Made by a program: the position numbers and the translations under genes
The notes under the pieces: model-generated
Databases searched by the model: none
What the model saw: the letters and a program-made list of their open reading frames with translations, nothing else
Told to the model about the DNA's origin: nothing
Shown: in pieces, positions 23,029 through 32,025 of the stretch
Layout: each line of letters opens with the position of its first letter
How positions within the stretch are numbered: position 1 is the first letter of the stretch
DNA from: JAJTFW01 sp046330075
GTDB taxonomy: Bacteria; Bacteroidota; Bacteroidia; AKYH767-A; OLB10
Reading direction: 5' to 3'
NCBI GenBank assembly: GCA_046330075.1
Contig: JAXLTL010000008.1
Location: 127,800 to 191,799, forward strand
DNA: 64,000 bases

Positions 23029-24387
23029 ATGACTGAAGCACTATATGAACGCCCTGTAATTGTAAAACTCAACAGTGGCATGATGAATAAGTTCGGGACC
23101 CGGACAGAGTATGCACCCATGACTCATATTGATGGACTGAAAGTAGCTGACCTCCTTGAACAGTACGGTTCGCCGTTGTTCGTGCTTTCGGAGAGAAAAA
23201 TCCGGGAGAACTATAGAAATGCAAAACGCATGTTCGAAACCCGGTATCCGAAAGTGCAATTTGCCTGGAGCTATAAAACCAATTACCTGAATGCTGTATG
23301 TAATGTGTTTCATCAGGAAGGCTCATGGGCAGAAGTTGTATCGAGGTTTGAATATGAGAAAGCACTGAAGAATGGTGTTCCGGGAGATAAAATTTTGTTC
23401 AATGGCCCCGATAAAAGCGATGATGATTTACGCCTTGCTGTCCGGAACAACTCGCCCATTCATATTGACCATCTCGATGAATTATACCGTTTAACGGAGA
23501 TTACTGGGGAGAGCAATACAAAGCCCCGTGTGGCAATACGGGTAAATATGGATACCGGAATCTACCCGATGTGGGATCGATTCGGGTTCAATTACGAAAA
23601 TGGTCAGGCCTGGGATGCCATCAATAAAATTATGGCAGGAGGTAAGCTGAATCTGGTGGGACTTCATTGCCATATCGGAACGTATATGATGACTCCTTCT
23701 GCCTATGCTGTGGCAGCAACCAAAATGGCAGATCTCGCGCTCAGTATCCGTAACCGTTACAATAAAAACCTGACCTATATCGATATGGGTGGTGGATTTG
23801 CCTCTAAAAATACCCTGAAAGGTTCTTTCCATGTTGGCGCGGATATCGTTCCTGAAATCAGCCAGTTTGCAGAAGCCATCACCGGTACCCTGCTGAATGC
23901 CGGATTCAACGCTGATGATTTGCCCTATCTCTATCTTGAAACCGGTCGTGCATTGATTGATGATGCCGGCTTCCTGCTCGGGTCCGTTATTTCCAATAAA
24001 CGCCTGAGCGATGGAAGAAGGGCGACCATTATGGATTTTGGGGTTAACATTCTGTTTACGTCCTTCTGGTATGATCATAAAATTTCTCCTGCACAGCCAT
24101 TTGGACATCACACGGAAGATTGTGTACTTTACGGTCCGCTATGCATGAATATTGATGTAGTGCGTGAAAACATTACCTTGCCTCCCTTGAGTCCGGGTGA
24201 GCACGTGGTGGTCCATCATGTTGGTGCTTATAATATCACACAGTCTATGCAGTTTATTACCCTGCGCCCTGCGGTTGTGATGATTGATCTGAAAGGAGAG
24301 GCGCATGTGATCCGTAAAAAGGAATCGCTGGCAACACTCGAAACCGATGAAGAAATGCCCGCCCACCTCAGAGATTTTAAAGTTTAG
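23029..24387 (+). CDS. Fold-type III PLP-dependent decarboxylase, LysA/ODC-like, unusual active-site motif
   Basis: The 452 residues match the DapDC/ODC family: PLP Lys in WSYKTNYLNAV (~82), GLHCHIGTYM (~212), DMGGGFAS, and the phosphate/dimer motif ETGRALIDDAGF. Near residue 368 the family motif is GPLCMNIDV. The Cys and Asp are those found in decarboxylases, but the E-S of DapDC (CESGD) is replaced by M-N. The late Tyr is in GAYNITQSMQF. It is therefore probably an amino-acid decarboxylase with a substrate other than diaminopimelate. The gene starts 32 bases after the ATP-grasp gene and ends 2 bases before the transporter fusion. Confidence 0.87.
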   Translation: MTEALYERPVIVKLNSGMMNKFGTRTEYAPMTHIDGLKVADLLEQYGSPLFVLSERKIRENYRNAKRMFETRYPKVQFAWSYKTNYLNAVCNVFHQEGSWAEVVSRFEYEKALKNGVPGDKILFNGPDKSDDDLRLAVRNNSPIHIDHLDELYRLTEITGESNTKPRVAIRVNMDTGIYPMWDRFGFNYENGQAWDAINKIMAGGKLNLVGLHCHIGTYMMTPSAYAVAATKMADLALSIRNRYNKNLTYIDMGGGFASKNTLKGSFHVGADIVPEISQFAEAITGTLLNAGFNADDLPYLYLETGRALIDDAGFLLGSVISNKRLSDGRRATIMDFGVNILFTSFWYDHKISPAQPFGHHTEDCVLYGPLCMNIDVVRENITLPPLSPGEHVVVHHVGAYNITQSMQFITLRPAVVMIDLKGEAHVIRKKESLATLETDEEMPAHLRDFKV

Positions 24388-24389
24388 GA

Positions 24390-26570
24390 ATGAATCGTAT
24401 TAAAGAATATCTCCGGCTGATGTCCGAAGGCGTACTGAACAGTTACGCCCAGGTATTCTTTTCGCAGAACCGGTATTTCGGGTTTTTCCTGATGCTGGTG
24501 ACCTTCTTCAGTTTCACTGCCGGACTTTCCGGACTTGCAGCCATTATCATTGTTCAGGCAATGGCCTGGTTCTTTAATTTCAGCCGTGACCTGGTACGCG
24601 ATGGAACGTACACATATAATGCCATGCTTACCGGAGTGGCAGTTGGCTCATTCTACCAACTCAATATTTCTTTTCTTGTTCTGCTGGTAGCCTCATCTGT
24701 CCTTGCCTTTCTGTTTACTTTATGGTATCTGAATGCCTTGGGTAAGAAAAACCTGCCGGTGCTCACCATTCCGTTTCTGGCTACGGTTTGGGTAATTTTG
24801 CTGGGAGCTTCCAATTTTACGGCACTGCATGCCCGTTATGAATCTACCGCTGGCTTGCAGGAATTACTGCCAGGAATATTTCATTTCGCTACTGAATTCA
24901 TAGCTCAGTTGCCTTTCTCCAATGTGCTCTATCTTTATTTCCGTTCTTTAGGGGCCATTCTCTTTCAGTACAATGATGTCGCCGGCATGATTATAGCAAT
25001 CGGCCTGGTGTTGAATTCAAGAATTTCCTTTGTATTGTCAGTATTTGGCTTTGTGGTAGGGTATGCTTTTTACCAGTTTATGGAAGGAGATTTCTCTCAG
25101 CTGATCTATACGTATATCGGATTTAATTTCATACTGACAGCTATCGCGCTCGGTGGATTCTTTGTGGTGCCGTCCAGAAGATCATTTGTCAATTTATTGT
25201 TTACCATTCCTGTTATTGCCTTACTGATCTCTGCATTCCATTCATTCATTTATAATAAGTTTGGTCTGCCACTTTATTCTCTGCCATTTAACCTTGTCGT
25301 GCTGCTGTTCGTGGCGGCCATGCAGAGCAGAGTACGTACATCTGGTCTTAACCTGGTGCTGTTTCAGCAGTTTTCACCGGAGAAACATCATTATAATTTT
25401 TACAGCAATTCAGTCCGTTATCAGCGTGATACCTGGGTGCAGGTCGCTCTTCCGGTGATGGGGGAGTGGTATATCTCTCAGGGCCACGATGGAGCTATTA
25501 CGCATAAAAAAGGCTGGCAGCATGCCTGGGATTTTGATGTGCGTGATGATATGAACCAGACGTTTCAGGGCGATGGTACACGAAAAGAAGATTATTATTG
25601 CTTCGGTTTGCCTGTGTTGTCGCCTGCTGATGGTGTGGTAGTGGAGCTGGAAGATGGAATTGAAGACAATGAAATCGGACAGGTAAACCTTGAGCGAAAC
25701 TGGGGTAATGCCATTGTTATCAAGCATGCGGATTACCTGTATAGCAAACTGTCGCATTTTAAAATGGGCAGCTTCAAGGTTAAGGTGGGGGACTCAGTAC
25801 GAAAGGGAGACGTTATCGGCTTCTGTGGCAGCAGCGGACGTTCTCCGGAACCGCATCTTCATTTTCAGTTTCAGTCAACGCCCTACATCGGATCCCAGAC
25901 AATGCAATATCCGTTCAGCTTTTACATTTCGAAACAGAATCATGCCTATAAGTTTCATTCCTATGAGATTCCTGCCAAGGGTGATCGTATCAGTAACCTC
26001 CGGACAACAAGGTTATTGACTTATTTCTTCGGATTTATTCCCGGTCAGCGTTTCCGTGTCAGTAACGGAAAGGGAAAGACAGAAGTATGGGAAATACAGG
26101 TGTCTCCCTATAACCAGACCTATATCTGGTGTGCTGAAACACGGTCTATCGTTTGGTATGTAAACAATGGATCTGTATTTTATTGCAGCAGCTTTGAGGG
26201 CGACAGGACCAGCTTTCTCTATACCTTCTTCCTGGCAGTTTACAAAGTTCCGCTGGGATATTATCCGCGTCTTTCACTGAGTGATCATATCAGCATATTG
26301 AATGTGAGCAATTACTTTGCACGATTCATTCACGATTTCACAGCGCCTTTCTTCCATTATCTGAAAGCTCAGTATAATTTCAGATACGTAAGCATTGATA
26401 ACGAACATGACCCTGAGAAAATCACTTTTGTTTCAGAACAAAATCAAAGTCTGTTCGGGCAGTTCAGCAGTAAAATGTATTTCAGAACTACCGTGAAATC
26501 GAACGGACTTACCATAGAAGCCGGTACCGGTGAGCAACAGGAGGTATTAACATGCGAGCCCGTATCCTGA
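24390..26570 (+). CDS. Urea-transporter-like membrane protein fused to an M23 peptidase
   Basis: Residues ~1-325 have the multi-helix pattern of the urea transporter (UT) family: GLSGLAAIIIVQ, then DGTYTYNAMLTGVAVG near residue 70, which resembles the selectivity-filter region. Residues ~355-520 form an M23/lysostaphin-type zinc peptidase domain with QHAWDFD at ~378 and PHLHFQF at ~488. A C-terminal part of ~190 residues is of unknown type. The metal-ligand pattern looks complete. A UT channel in the inner membrane carrying an enzyme against peptidoglycan is unusual. Alternatively the M23 fold may be used only to bind cell wall or to contact the outer-membrane partner encoded next. Confidence 0.85.
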   Translation: MNRIKEYLRLMSEGVLNSYAQVFFSQNRYFGFFLMLVTFFSFTAGLSGLAAIIIVQAMAWFFNFSRDLVRDGTYTYNAMLTGVAVGSFYQLNISFLVLLVASSVLAFLFTLWYLNALGKKNLPVLTIPFLATVWVILLGASNFTALHARYESTAGLQELLPGIFHFATEFIAQLPFSNVLYLYFRSLGAILFQYNDVAGMIIAIGLVLNSRISFVLSVFGFVVGYAFYQFMEGDFSQLIYTYIGFNFILTAIALGGFFVVPSRRSFVNLLFTIPVIALLISAFHSFIYNKFGLPLYSLPFNLVVLLFVAAMQSRVRTSGLNLVLFQQFSPEKHHYNFYSNSVRYQRDTWVQVALPVMGEWYISQGHDGAITHKKGWQHAWDFDVRDDMNQTFQGDGTRKEDYYCFGLPVLSPADGVVVELEDGIEDNEIGQVNLERNWGNAIVIKHADYLYSKLSHFKMGSFKVKVGDSVRKGDVIGFCGSSGRSPEPHLHFQFQSTPYIGSQTMQYPFSFYISKQNHAYKFHSYEIPAKGDRISNLRTTRLLTYFFGFIPGQRFRVSNGKGKTEVWEIQVSPYNQTYIWCAETRSIVWYVNNGSVFYCSSFEGDRTSFLYTFFLAVYKVPLGYYPRLSLSDHISILNVSNYFARFIHDFTAPFFHYLKAQYNFRYVSIDNEHDPEKITFVSEQNQSLFGQFSSKMYFRTTVKSNGLTIEAGTGEQQEVLTCEPVS

Positions 26571-27940
26571 TACTATCTCTTTTGTTTGTTATGACCTCAT
26601 CGTATGTGAAGGCCCAACTGGATTATCCCTCAGCTGATAGCCTGACCTACCGGCTTTACAATGAACAAAACTGGAAGGCGCTGGCTGCGATGCGGAGCAC
26701 GATAGAGAAGGATAGTCTTAGTTATTATTACATCGATCTTCGGCTCGGAATTGCCTTGTATGAGCGCGGGCAATGGGGAAAGGCTAAACAGTACTTTCTG
26801 AAAGCGCTTGTAAAGAATCCTGCCGGTCAGGTTGCACCTGACTATCTTTTTCGCATATACAATGCACAAGGATACAGAACAGAAGCTGACAGTATGTACA
26901 GGATGCTCGATGAGATAACGGCGCCGCGTATGGGATATTCCCCACGGAAATGGTTGTATGGCGTGTATCTTGAGGGTGGAAGAAGAGTATCTGACCGGAC
27001 GGAGATCGCCGGAGCCGCCAATTATTATGATGTAACATTAATGCATCGGGTAAGTCCCCGGTTTCAGATCCATCAGACCGCGATGTTTATTGAACAGCCA
27101 CTCAACTGGAGTGATTACAAACAATTCCAGTATACCGTAAATCCTTCTTTTTATTTCGCGAAAGGATGGGAAACTGAATTAACGGCCGGTATATTGTCTT
27201 TTCGCAGAGATGTATATTCAGTACTGAATACAGAAACTCTGCTGCAACATCGGGAGATTCAGGGGCCGGGAGGAATAACAGTAGTGGATAGTCTGCAGGT
27301 GGAAAATATTCAGCAACGGGGAAACGTCGCTGTGTATGCTGCATTGGCGCATCTTACTGCCCGGAGAAAAATAAATAACCTTTCATTAAACTTTCAGCTG
27401 GGCATATACTCTGAGCATATACAGCCCTTACTGGACAGTATTCATATGGAAAACAGAAGAACGGTTATTCATCAGCCTGATGGCATTGTAAATATCATCG
27501 ACAGGGTAGTAAACGATTCAGTCCGGAACGACATCAGTTATTCAGTGAAAACCTGGCAGCTGGGTGGAGGTGTAGAATATACATTCAGGCTTCCGGACAT
27601 GTGGCAGATACGTCCGTCTCTTGATTTTCAATGGGTGCAATCGGATCAGGTTTCAGAATTTTTATGGCTCCCCGGACTTGAAGTGGCAAAGAGGGGTAAA
27701 TTCGCACTCAGCGGCTATTATTTCAGCAAAGGCTTTTTTCCGGTCAGCATGTTGGGTGGATCGCAGGTGTACAACAACCAGGATAAAATAGACTCACGCG
27801 TTTCATTCACTCTTGGCTTCCCTTTGGTATGGAATGCAAGTATCTACCTGACCGGACAAAAAGACAAAATAACCGATGCCTTCACCGGCTCATCCTATAA
27901 ACTGAATTCATTCTATATAGGTGCATACATAAAACTCTGA
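26552..27940 (+). CDS. Exported TPR/outer-membrane beta-barrel protein
   Basis: The 462-residue protein has a signal peptide ending YVKAQ. A TPR-like N-terminal part (~20-125, with LRLGIALYERGQWGKAKQYFLKAL) is followed by a beta-rich region of alternating aromatic strands consistent with an outer-membrane barrel (YaiO-like layout). The last strands end FYIGAYIKL with the typical C-terminal hydrophobic residue. It overlaps the transporter fusion gene by 19 bases. A strong Shine-Dalgarno AGGAGG at 26539-26544 precedes the ATG by 7 bases, unusual for Bacteroidota. The genes probably encode parts of one cross-envelope assembly. Confidence 0.75.
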   Translation: MRARILILSLLFVMTSSYVKAQLDYPSADSLTYRLYNEQNWKALAAMRSTIEKDSLSYYYIDLRLGIALYERGQWGKAKQYFLKALVKNPAGQVAPDYLFRIYNAQGYRTEADSMYRMLDEITAPRMGYSPRKWLYGVYLEGGRRVSDRTEIAGAANYYDVTLMHRVSPRFQIHQTAMFIEQPLNWSDYKQFQYTVNPSFYFAKGWETELTAGILSFRRDVYSVLNTETLLQHREIQGPGGITVVDSLQVENIQQRGNVAVYAALAHLTARRKINNLSLNFQLGIYSEHIQPLLDSIHMENRRTVIHQPDGIVNIIDRVVNDSVRNDISYSVKTWQLGGGVEYTFRLPDMWQIRPSLDFQWVQSDQVSEFLWLPGLEVAKRGKFALSGYYFSKGFFPVSMLGGSQVYNNQDKIDSRVSFTLGFPLVWNASIYLTGQKDKITDAFTGSSYKLNSFYIGAYIKL

Positions 27941-27944
27941 TACT

Positions 27945-28556
27945 ATGAAAAGGAAACTCTTGTGGCTGATCATCTTCCAGCTTTCTGCTTTTAGCGGATT
28001 TTCTCAAACCGATACAGTGGCCATCTTCTCAAAAAGCTATAATCATGAAGCGAATAAAGATTATGTCAAAGCCATTGAAGCATTGATGACCGTATATAAC
28101 GCTAATGCCTATCCGGTAAATCTTCGGCTGGGTTGGTTGTGGTACCTGAAGGGTGACTACGCCAAATCGCAGATTTATTACAAAAACGCCATCACGGTAG
28201 AACCGAAGTCCGTGGAAGCACGGTTAGGATATGTGTATCCGGCGGCAGCGCTCGAGAACTGGACGGATGTAGCTGCAACCTATAAGGAAATACTAACGAT
28301 CGATCCTGAAAATTCAATCGCCAATTACCGGATGGCCTATATACTGCACTATATCAATAAGGACAATGCTACGGCGATGGTATACATCAATAAAGTGCTG
28401 AAATATTATCCGTTTGATTTTGATGCCAACTTTCTGGCCGCCACCATACAAACCTCTCTTGGTAATATACGGGAAGCCCGTAATGCAGCCATGAGAGCAC
28501 TGCAGTATAATCCACAGAGCAAGGAAGCCCTCCGGCTTTTTGAAGGACTGAAGTAA
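27945..28556 (+). CDS. Exported TPR protein
   Basis: The 203-residue protein has a signal peptide (MKRKLLWLIIFQLSAFSGFSQ) and four to five TPR repeats over the rest, for instance LGWLWYLKGDYAKSQIYYKNAI and ANYRMAYILHYINKDNATAM. It starts 4 bases after the barrel gene and its stop overlaps the acylphosphatase ATG. TPR proteins of this kind act as periplasmic scaffolds; here it probably binds the barrel or the M23-bearing transporter. No enzyme motif is seen. Confidence 0.8.
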   Translation: MKRKLLWLIIFQLSAFSGFSQTDTVAIFSKSYNHEANKDYVKAIEALMTVYNANAYPVNLRLGWLWYLKGDYAKSQIYYKNAITVEPKSVEARLGYVYPAAALENWTDVAATYKEILTIDPENSIANYRMAYILHYINKDNATAMVYINKVLKYYPFDFDANFLAATIQTSLGNIREARNAAMRALQYNPQSKEALRLFEGLK

Positions 28557-28828
28557 TGCCATCCTGTAAGATCATCGTGACGGGTAAAGTGCAGGGCGTT
28601 TATTTCCGGCAATCTACGCGTGAACAGGCTTTGAAACTCGGTCTGAAAGGTTTTGTTATGAATCTGGATGATGGATCCGTGTACATCGAAGCAGAAGGAG
28701 AGGAAGCCAGCCTTCGGCAGTTATCGGTATGGTGCGAAAGAGGTCCGGTACTGGCCAGCGTAACCGGTGTTGAATTTTCATTGACGGATAGTCATATCCG
28801 TTATGAAGGATTTGTTATCCGCCGATGA
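28556..28828 (+). CDS. acyP: Acylphosphatase
   Basis: The 90-residue length and fold are those of acylphosphatase. The substrate-binding loop GKVQGVYFRQSTREQA holds the catalytic Arg, and GFVMNLDDGSVYIEAEG holds the catalytic Asn. It hydrolyses acyl phosphates such as carbamoyl phosphate or 1,3-bisphosphoglycerate. The start ATG overlaps the stop of the TPR gene (TAATG), so it is the last gene of the operon. An acylphosphatase beside an ATP-grasp enzyme that makes acyl phosphates may be meaningful, but this gene also travels alone in many genomes. Confidence 0.93.
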   Translation: MPSCKIIVTGKVQGVYFRQSTREQALKLGLKGFVMNLDDGSVYIEAEGEEASLRQLSVWCERGPVLASVTGVEFSLTDSHIRYEGFVIRR

Positions 28829-29548
28829 TCAGTTTACGGTATGCAGATATTTTACCAGGGATCGTTTAGCCAGCGGTAATAACGTGTCTTCTACCGGTAA
28901 GGTGATTTCTGATTCAATCACATAGGTGGCGGGATTGGGCAAGGCGCGATTGTAATCCAGCAGATCATGCTTGATGTTTTCGTAGGTATTGCGTAGTGTT
29001 TTTTCGTAGGCCATGAGATACTGGACTCCAATCGCTCTGTAGCGTTCTGTCGGCTGATCAAAAATCGTTATCTGGTACTCGTAAACCAGCGTCTGCGGGA
29101 GATCACCATTGCTGATGAAGAAGTAGCCGGCGTCGGTATGTAACGGCACAATGCCCACAGGGGAAATATTCATTTTTGATTCGATAAGATCGTAGATTTT
29201 TTTTCCTTCTGCCAGATGAAATTCAAACTGTGGAATAGAAAACGCGATAATATTCTCAATTTCCTTCATTAGCTGATCGTCGCTGCAAAGTTTTTCATAC
29301 ACCAGGCGAAAATGATGCAGATCGGTTTGCGTCAGTTTTTCGGGGAAAGCGTCAAACAGCGTTTTTTTCTGGTCACGGAGCGCAACAACATTCCGGTAAT
29401 GTTTCACCAGCTCGCTCAAGGCCGGATAGAGCCGGGTTTCGTCAAAACATTCACTTACATGCTGCAGATAGGCCAGTAACAGATACTTTTTGTATTCGAA
29501 ATCGATATGATTTTCTGTGATCCAGTTATCACTCAGTTTTTTTTCCAT
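28829..29548 (-). CDS. Conserved hypothetical protein, 239 aa
   Basis: No domain is recognised with confidence. There is no signal peptide or membrane segment, so it is probably cytoplasmic. The N-terminal half is helical and charged (FEYKKYLLLAYLQHVSECFDE). The C-terminal half has beta strands, including FISNGDLPQTLVYEYQITIF. The stop codon directly abuts that of the acylphosphatase gene, so the two genes converge with no space. Coding character is good, with no shadow frame of similar length. I cannot assign a function. Confidence 0.7.
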   Translation of the reverse strand: MEKKLSDNWITENHIDFEYKKYLLLAYLQHVSECFDETRLYPALSELVKHYRNVVALRDQKKTLFDAFPEKLTQTDLHHFRLVYEKLCSDDQLMKEIENIIAFSIPQFEFHLAEGKKIYDLIESKMNISPVGIVPLHTDAGYFFISNGDLPQTLVYEYQITIFDQPTERYRAIGVQYLMAYEKTLRNTYENIKHDLLDYNRALPNPATYVIESEITLPVEDTLLPLAKRSLVKYLHTVN

Positions 29549-29917
29549 ATGCTTCGGATAGTTTGTTCTGAAGATTCAATCAGGCATAGTTGGTGCAACT
29601 AATTTACGGAACATCGTTTTTTCAAAAACGTGAATAATGAAAATTTCTTACGTTTCTCCAGCCCCGGGCTCGAGTTTTTTAAATTTCATCTCTGCATCCG
29701 TAATGTGGCAATCCATCCGTTTATCTGTACGATTAATCTGTAAACTTTCCACCCGGGATTCTTGCTGAATTGTACAATCCATATCATCCCATCTGCGCCC
29801 CGTGTCAAACACTATCCTGTACCATCTGTATTTAACAGGATTATGTTGATTAGTACCCGTTTGGTCTACCAATTATGCCTTGGTAGCTCCTAATTTAGGC
29901 CATTCATAATCAAACGA
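29549..29917. other. Intergenic region without a supported gene
   Basis: This 369-base gap separates two divergent genes. Short frames on the minus strand have no coding character. A TAATTTAG box about 20 bases before the OmpA start may be its -7 element. I see no RNA gene, repeat or terminator. Confidence 0.4.
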
Positions 29918-30916
29918 ATGAAGCGTCTGTTTCTCCTCCTGATCCCGGTTTGCATCGCAGTGGTTTCCTGCGTTCCTTCCCGGATGCACAATGAACTTAA
30001 AGCCAAAAAAGCGGCCTGTGATAAAGAAAATGAAGAGCTGAAAGCAGCTAATCTTCAATTAAATACGAAGCTGAGTGAGCTTCAGGCGACCGTCGAAGAA
30101 CTTAAGTCACGGGTGAGTGGTCTTGAAGCGGACACGTCGCGGCTGGGTACCGATTACCGGGAGACCAGGGATGCTTATGATAAACTGAATGCGCAATATC
30201 AGGCACTTCTGAAGGATGGTCCAAATGCTGTTTCAAATACTGAAGCCACTAAAAAGCTGATCCGTGATCTCCAGAAAACACAGGAGGAGCTCCAGCGTAA
30301 GGAAGATGAACTCGGCAAGAAGGCTAAGTCTCTGGCAGAGAAGGAAGCCAACCTGCAGTCGATGTCGGGAGAGCTGGATGCGAAGAACCGCCGTCTGGCT
30401 GAATTGGAGCGTATTCTGGCAGCGAAGGATTCTGCAGCCAATGCGTTACGGAATTCAGTTTCGAATGCGCTGTTGGGTTATAAAGACAAAGGATTGAGTG
30501 TGGAGATGAAGAACGGAAAGGTATATGTGATGATGGAGGAACGATTATTGTTTGCAACGGGCAGTATTGTAGTGGATCCGAAAGGCGTGGAAGCTCTGCG
30601 CGACCTGGGTACTGTGCTGGAGAAAAACCCGGATATCAGCATTCTCATTGAAGGACATACCGATAATGTTCCGATGAAGGGCGCTGGTGAAATCAAGGAT
30701 AACTGGGACCTTAGTGTCATGCGCGCCACTTCCGTAGTGAAAATTCTGCTGACACAATCGAAGGTGAGTCCGCTGAGATTAACTGCGGCAGGCCGCGGAG
30801 AATTTGTCCCCGTTGATAAAGTCAATACTGCTGAGGCCCGTAAGAAGAACCGCCGCATTGAAATCATCCTTACTCCCCGCCTCGACGAAATTCTGAAACT
30901 GCTTGAAACACATTAA
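29918..30916 (+). CDS. OmpA-family outer-membrane lipoprotein
   Basis: The 332-residue protein starts with a lipoprotein signal (MKRLFLLLIPVCIAVVSCVP, Cys at ~18). A long coiled coil (~28-170, rich in Glu, Lys and Leu) leads to a C-terminal OmpA domain with ILIEGHTDNVPMKG (~245) and RNRRIEI-type end KKNRRIEIIL (~310), which bind peptidoglycan. It ties the outer membrane to the cell wall. The next gene starts 14 bases inside its end with a TTG codon, so translation is probably coupled. Confidence 0.92.
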   Translation: MKRLFLLLIPVCIAVVSCVPSRMHNELKAKKAACDKENEELKAANLQLNTKLSELQATVEELKSRVSGLEADTSRLGTDYRETRDAYDKLNAQYQALLKDGPNAVSNTEATKKLIRDLQKTQEELQRKEDELGKKAKSLAEKEANLQSMSGELDAKNRRLAELERILAAKDSAANALRNSVSNALLGYKDKGLSVEMKNGKVYVMMEERLLFATGSIVVDPKGVEALRDLGTVLEKNPDISILIEGHTDNVPMKGAGEIKDNWDLSVMRATSVVKILLTQSKVSPLRLTAAGRGEFVPVDKVNTAEARKKNRRIEIILTPRLDEILKLLETH

Positions 30917-31997
30917 CAGATATTTTCTCTTTTTTCTGCTGCTGGCCTTCCCGGTGATGGCCGGCGACAGTGTCCCTGTTTTCGTACATGCCTACCGTGA
31001 TTTTCGCCAGTACCTTTATGTTTTTGAAAACGGTGTGCCAAGGATTCTCGAGCAGCAGCCGGTACGATCCTTCAAGGTAAAAGGCCCGATACTGGCATAT
31101 GCCAACAATGGCAACAACCTGATGGTGTATTACAAAGGAGAGAAGTTCAATCTGGGCGATATGACCGCAACTTCATTCGATGTAACGCAGAGTTTTATGT
31201 ACTTTCAGCGGGAGCAGGCACTCACGGTATTTGCCGGTGGACAAACCACTCCTCTAACGTATTTCATCCGCGATTACCGCGTGAGTGATAGCCTGTTGGT
31301 TTTCCGCGACCGCAATGTTGATATGCTGCGCGTATTTCGCAATGGCGAAGTGCAGGAACTGGAAACGACACTGACCGGAAGCCTTCGCGATTTCAAAGTT
31401 GGAGAGAATACCGTCGCCTATTCAAACCAGGCCGGCTTTTTCAAAATATTTTATGGGGGAGAGACCTTTGAGATCGACAATATTGTTCCGTTATCCTATG
31501 AACCAGGCGGAAACCTTGTTGCCTTTGTTGACGGTCAGTACAACTACCTGAAAGTATTTTACAGAGGGAAGATTCTGGTGCTGGAGAAGATACAACCACA
31601 ATCCTACAAATGCGGTAACGACCTCGTTGCCTATCTGGCAGATGACAATACCTTTAAGGTGTTCAGCAATGGCAAGCTGGTGCGGGCTGAAGCCTATGCG
31701 CCGGATTTTTACTACGTGCGAGACAATACCGTTTTGTTTTACATCAATAACCGGTTGCAGGCACTTGTGGACGGTGTCCGCTACGAACTCGATGAGTTTC
31801 TCCCGCAGAACTATCAGCTCAGTGAAAACAACATCGCCTGGATTGATCTCAATGGCCGTCTCCACGTTTTTACAGAAGGAAAATCATATGAAGTGTCGAT
31901 GGAGAAAATAACTTCCTACGACCTCAACGGAAATACGCTTCGCTACGATTTACCCGACGGATCATCAAAAATCTGGTATAAGGGAAAGTCTTATTAA
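30903..31997 (+). CDS. Exported repeat protein of unknown function, probably beta-propeller
   Basis: The 364-residue protein starts at a TTG that overlaps the OmpA gene and gives a clean signal peptide (MKHINRYFLFFLLLAFPVMAG). The mature part is made of about eight units of 43-46 residues with the pattern N-x-L-V-A-Y, K-V-F-Y-x-G-K, L-E, and S-Y (e.g. LKVFYRGKILVLEKIQPQSY). This spacing suits the blades of a beta-propeller. I do not recognise the family. Its place between an OmpA lipoprotein and a RemB/Wzi-like barrel, with gaps of under 30 bases, suggests a cell-surface or outer-membrane complex. Confidence 0.75.
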   Translation: MKHINRYFLFFLLLAFPVMAGDSVPVFVHAYRDFRQYLYVFENGVPRILEQQPVRSFKVKGPILAYANNGNNLMVYYKGEKFNLGDMTATSFDVTQSFMYFQREQALTVFAGGQTTPLTYFIRDYRVSDSLLVFRDRNVDMLRVFRNGEVQELETTLTGSLRDFKVGENTVAYSNQAGFFKIFYGGETFEIDNIVPLSYEPGGNLVAFVDGQYNYLKVFYRGKILVLEKIQPQSYKCGNDLVAYLADDNTFKVFSNGKLVRAEAYAPDFYYVRDNTVLFYINNRLQALVDGVRYELDEFLPQNYQLSENNIAWIDLNGRLHVFTEGKSYEVSMEKITSYDLNGNTLRYDLPDGSSKIWYKGKSY

Positions 31998-32025
31998 TAC
32001 TCTCAACCTGCCATCTTCCATTCGC

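Noticed and set aside
23029..24387. Naming the decarboxylase lysA
   Set aside because: The CESGD specificity motif is absent and the context is not lysine synthesis.
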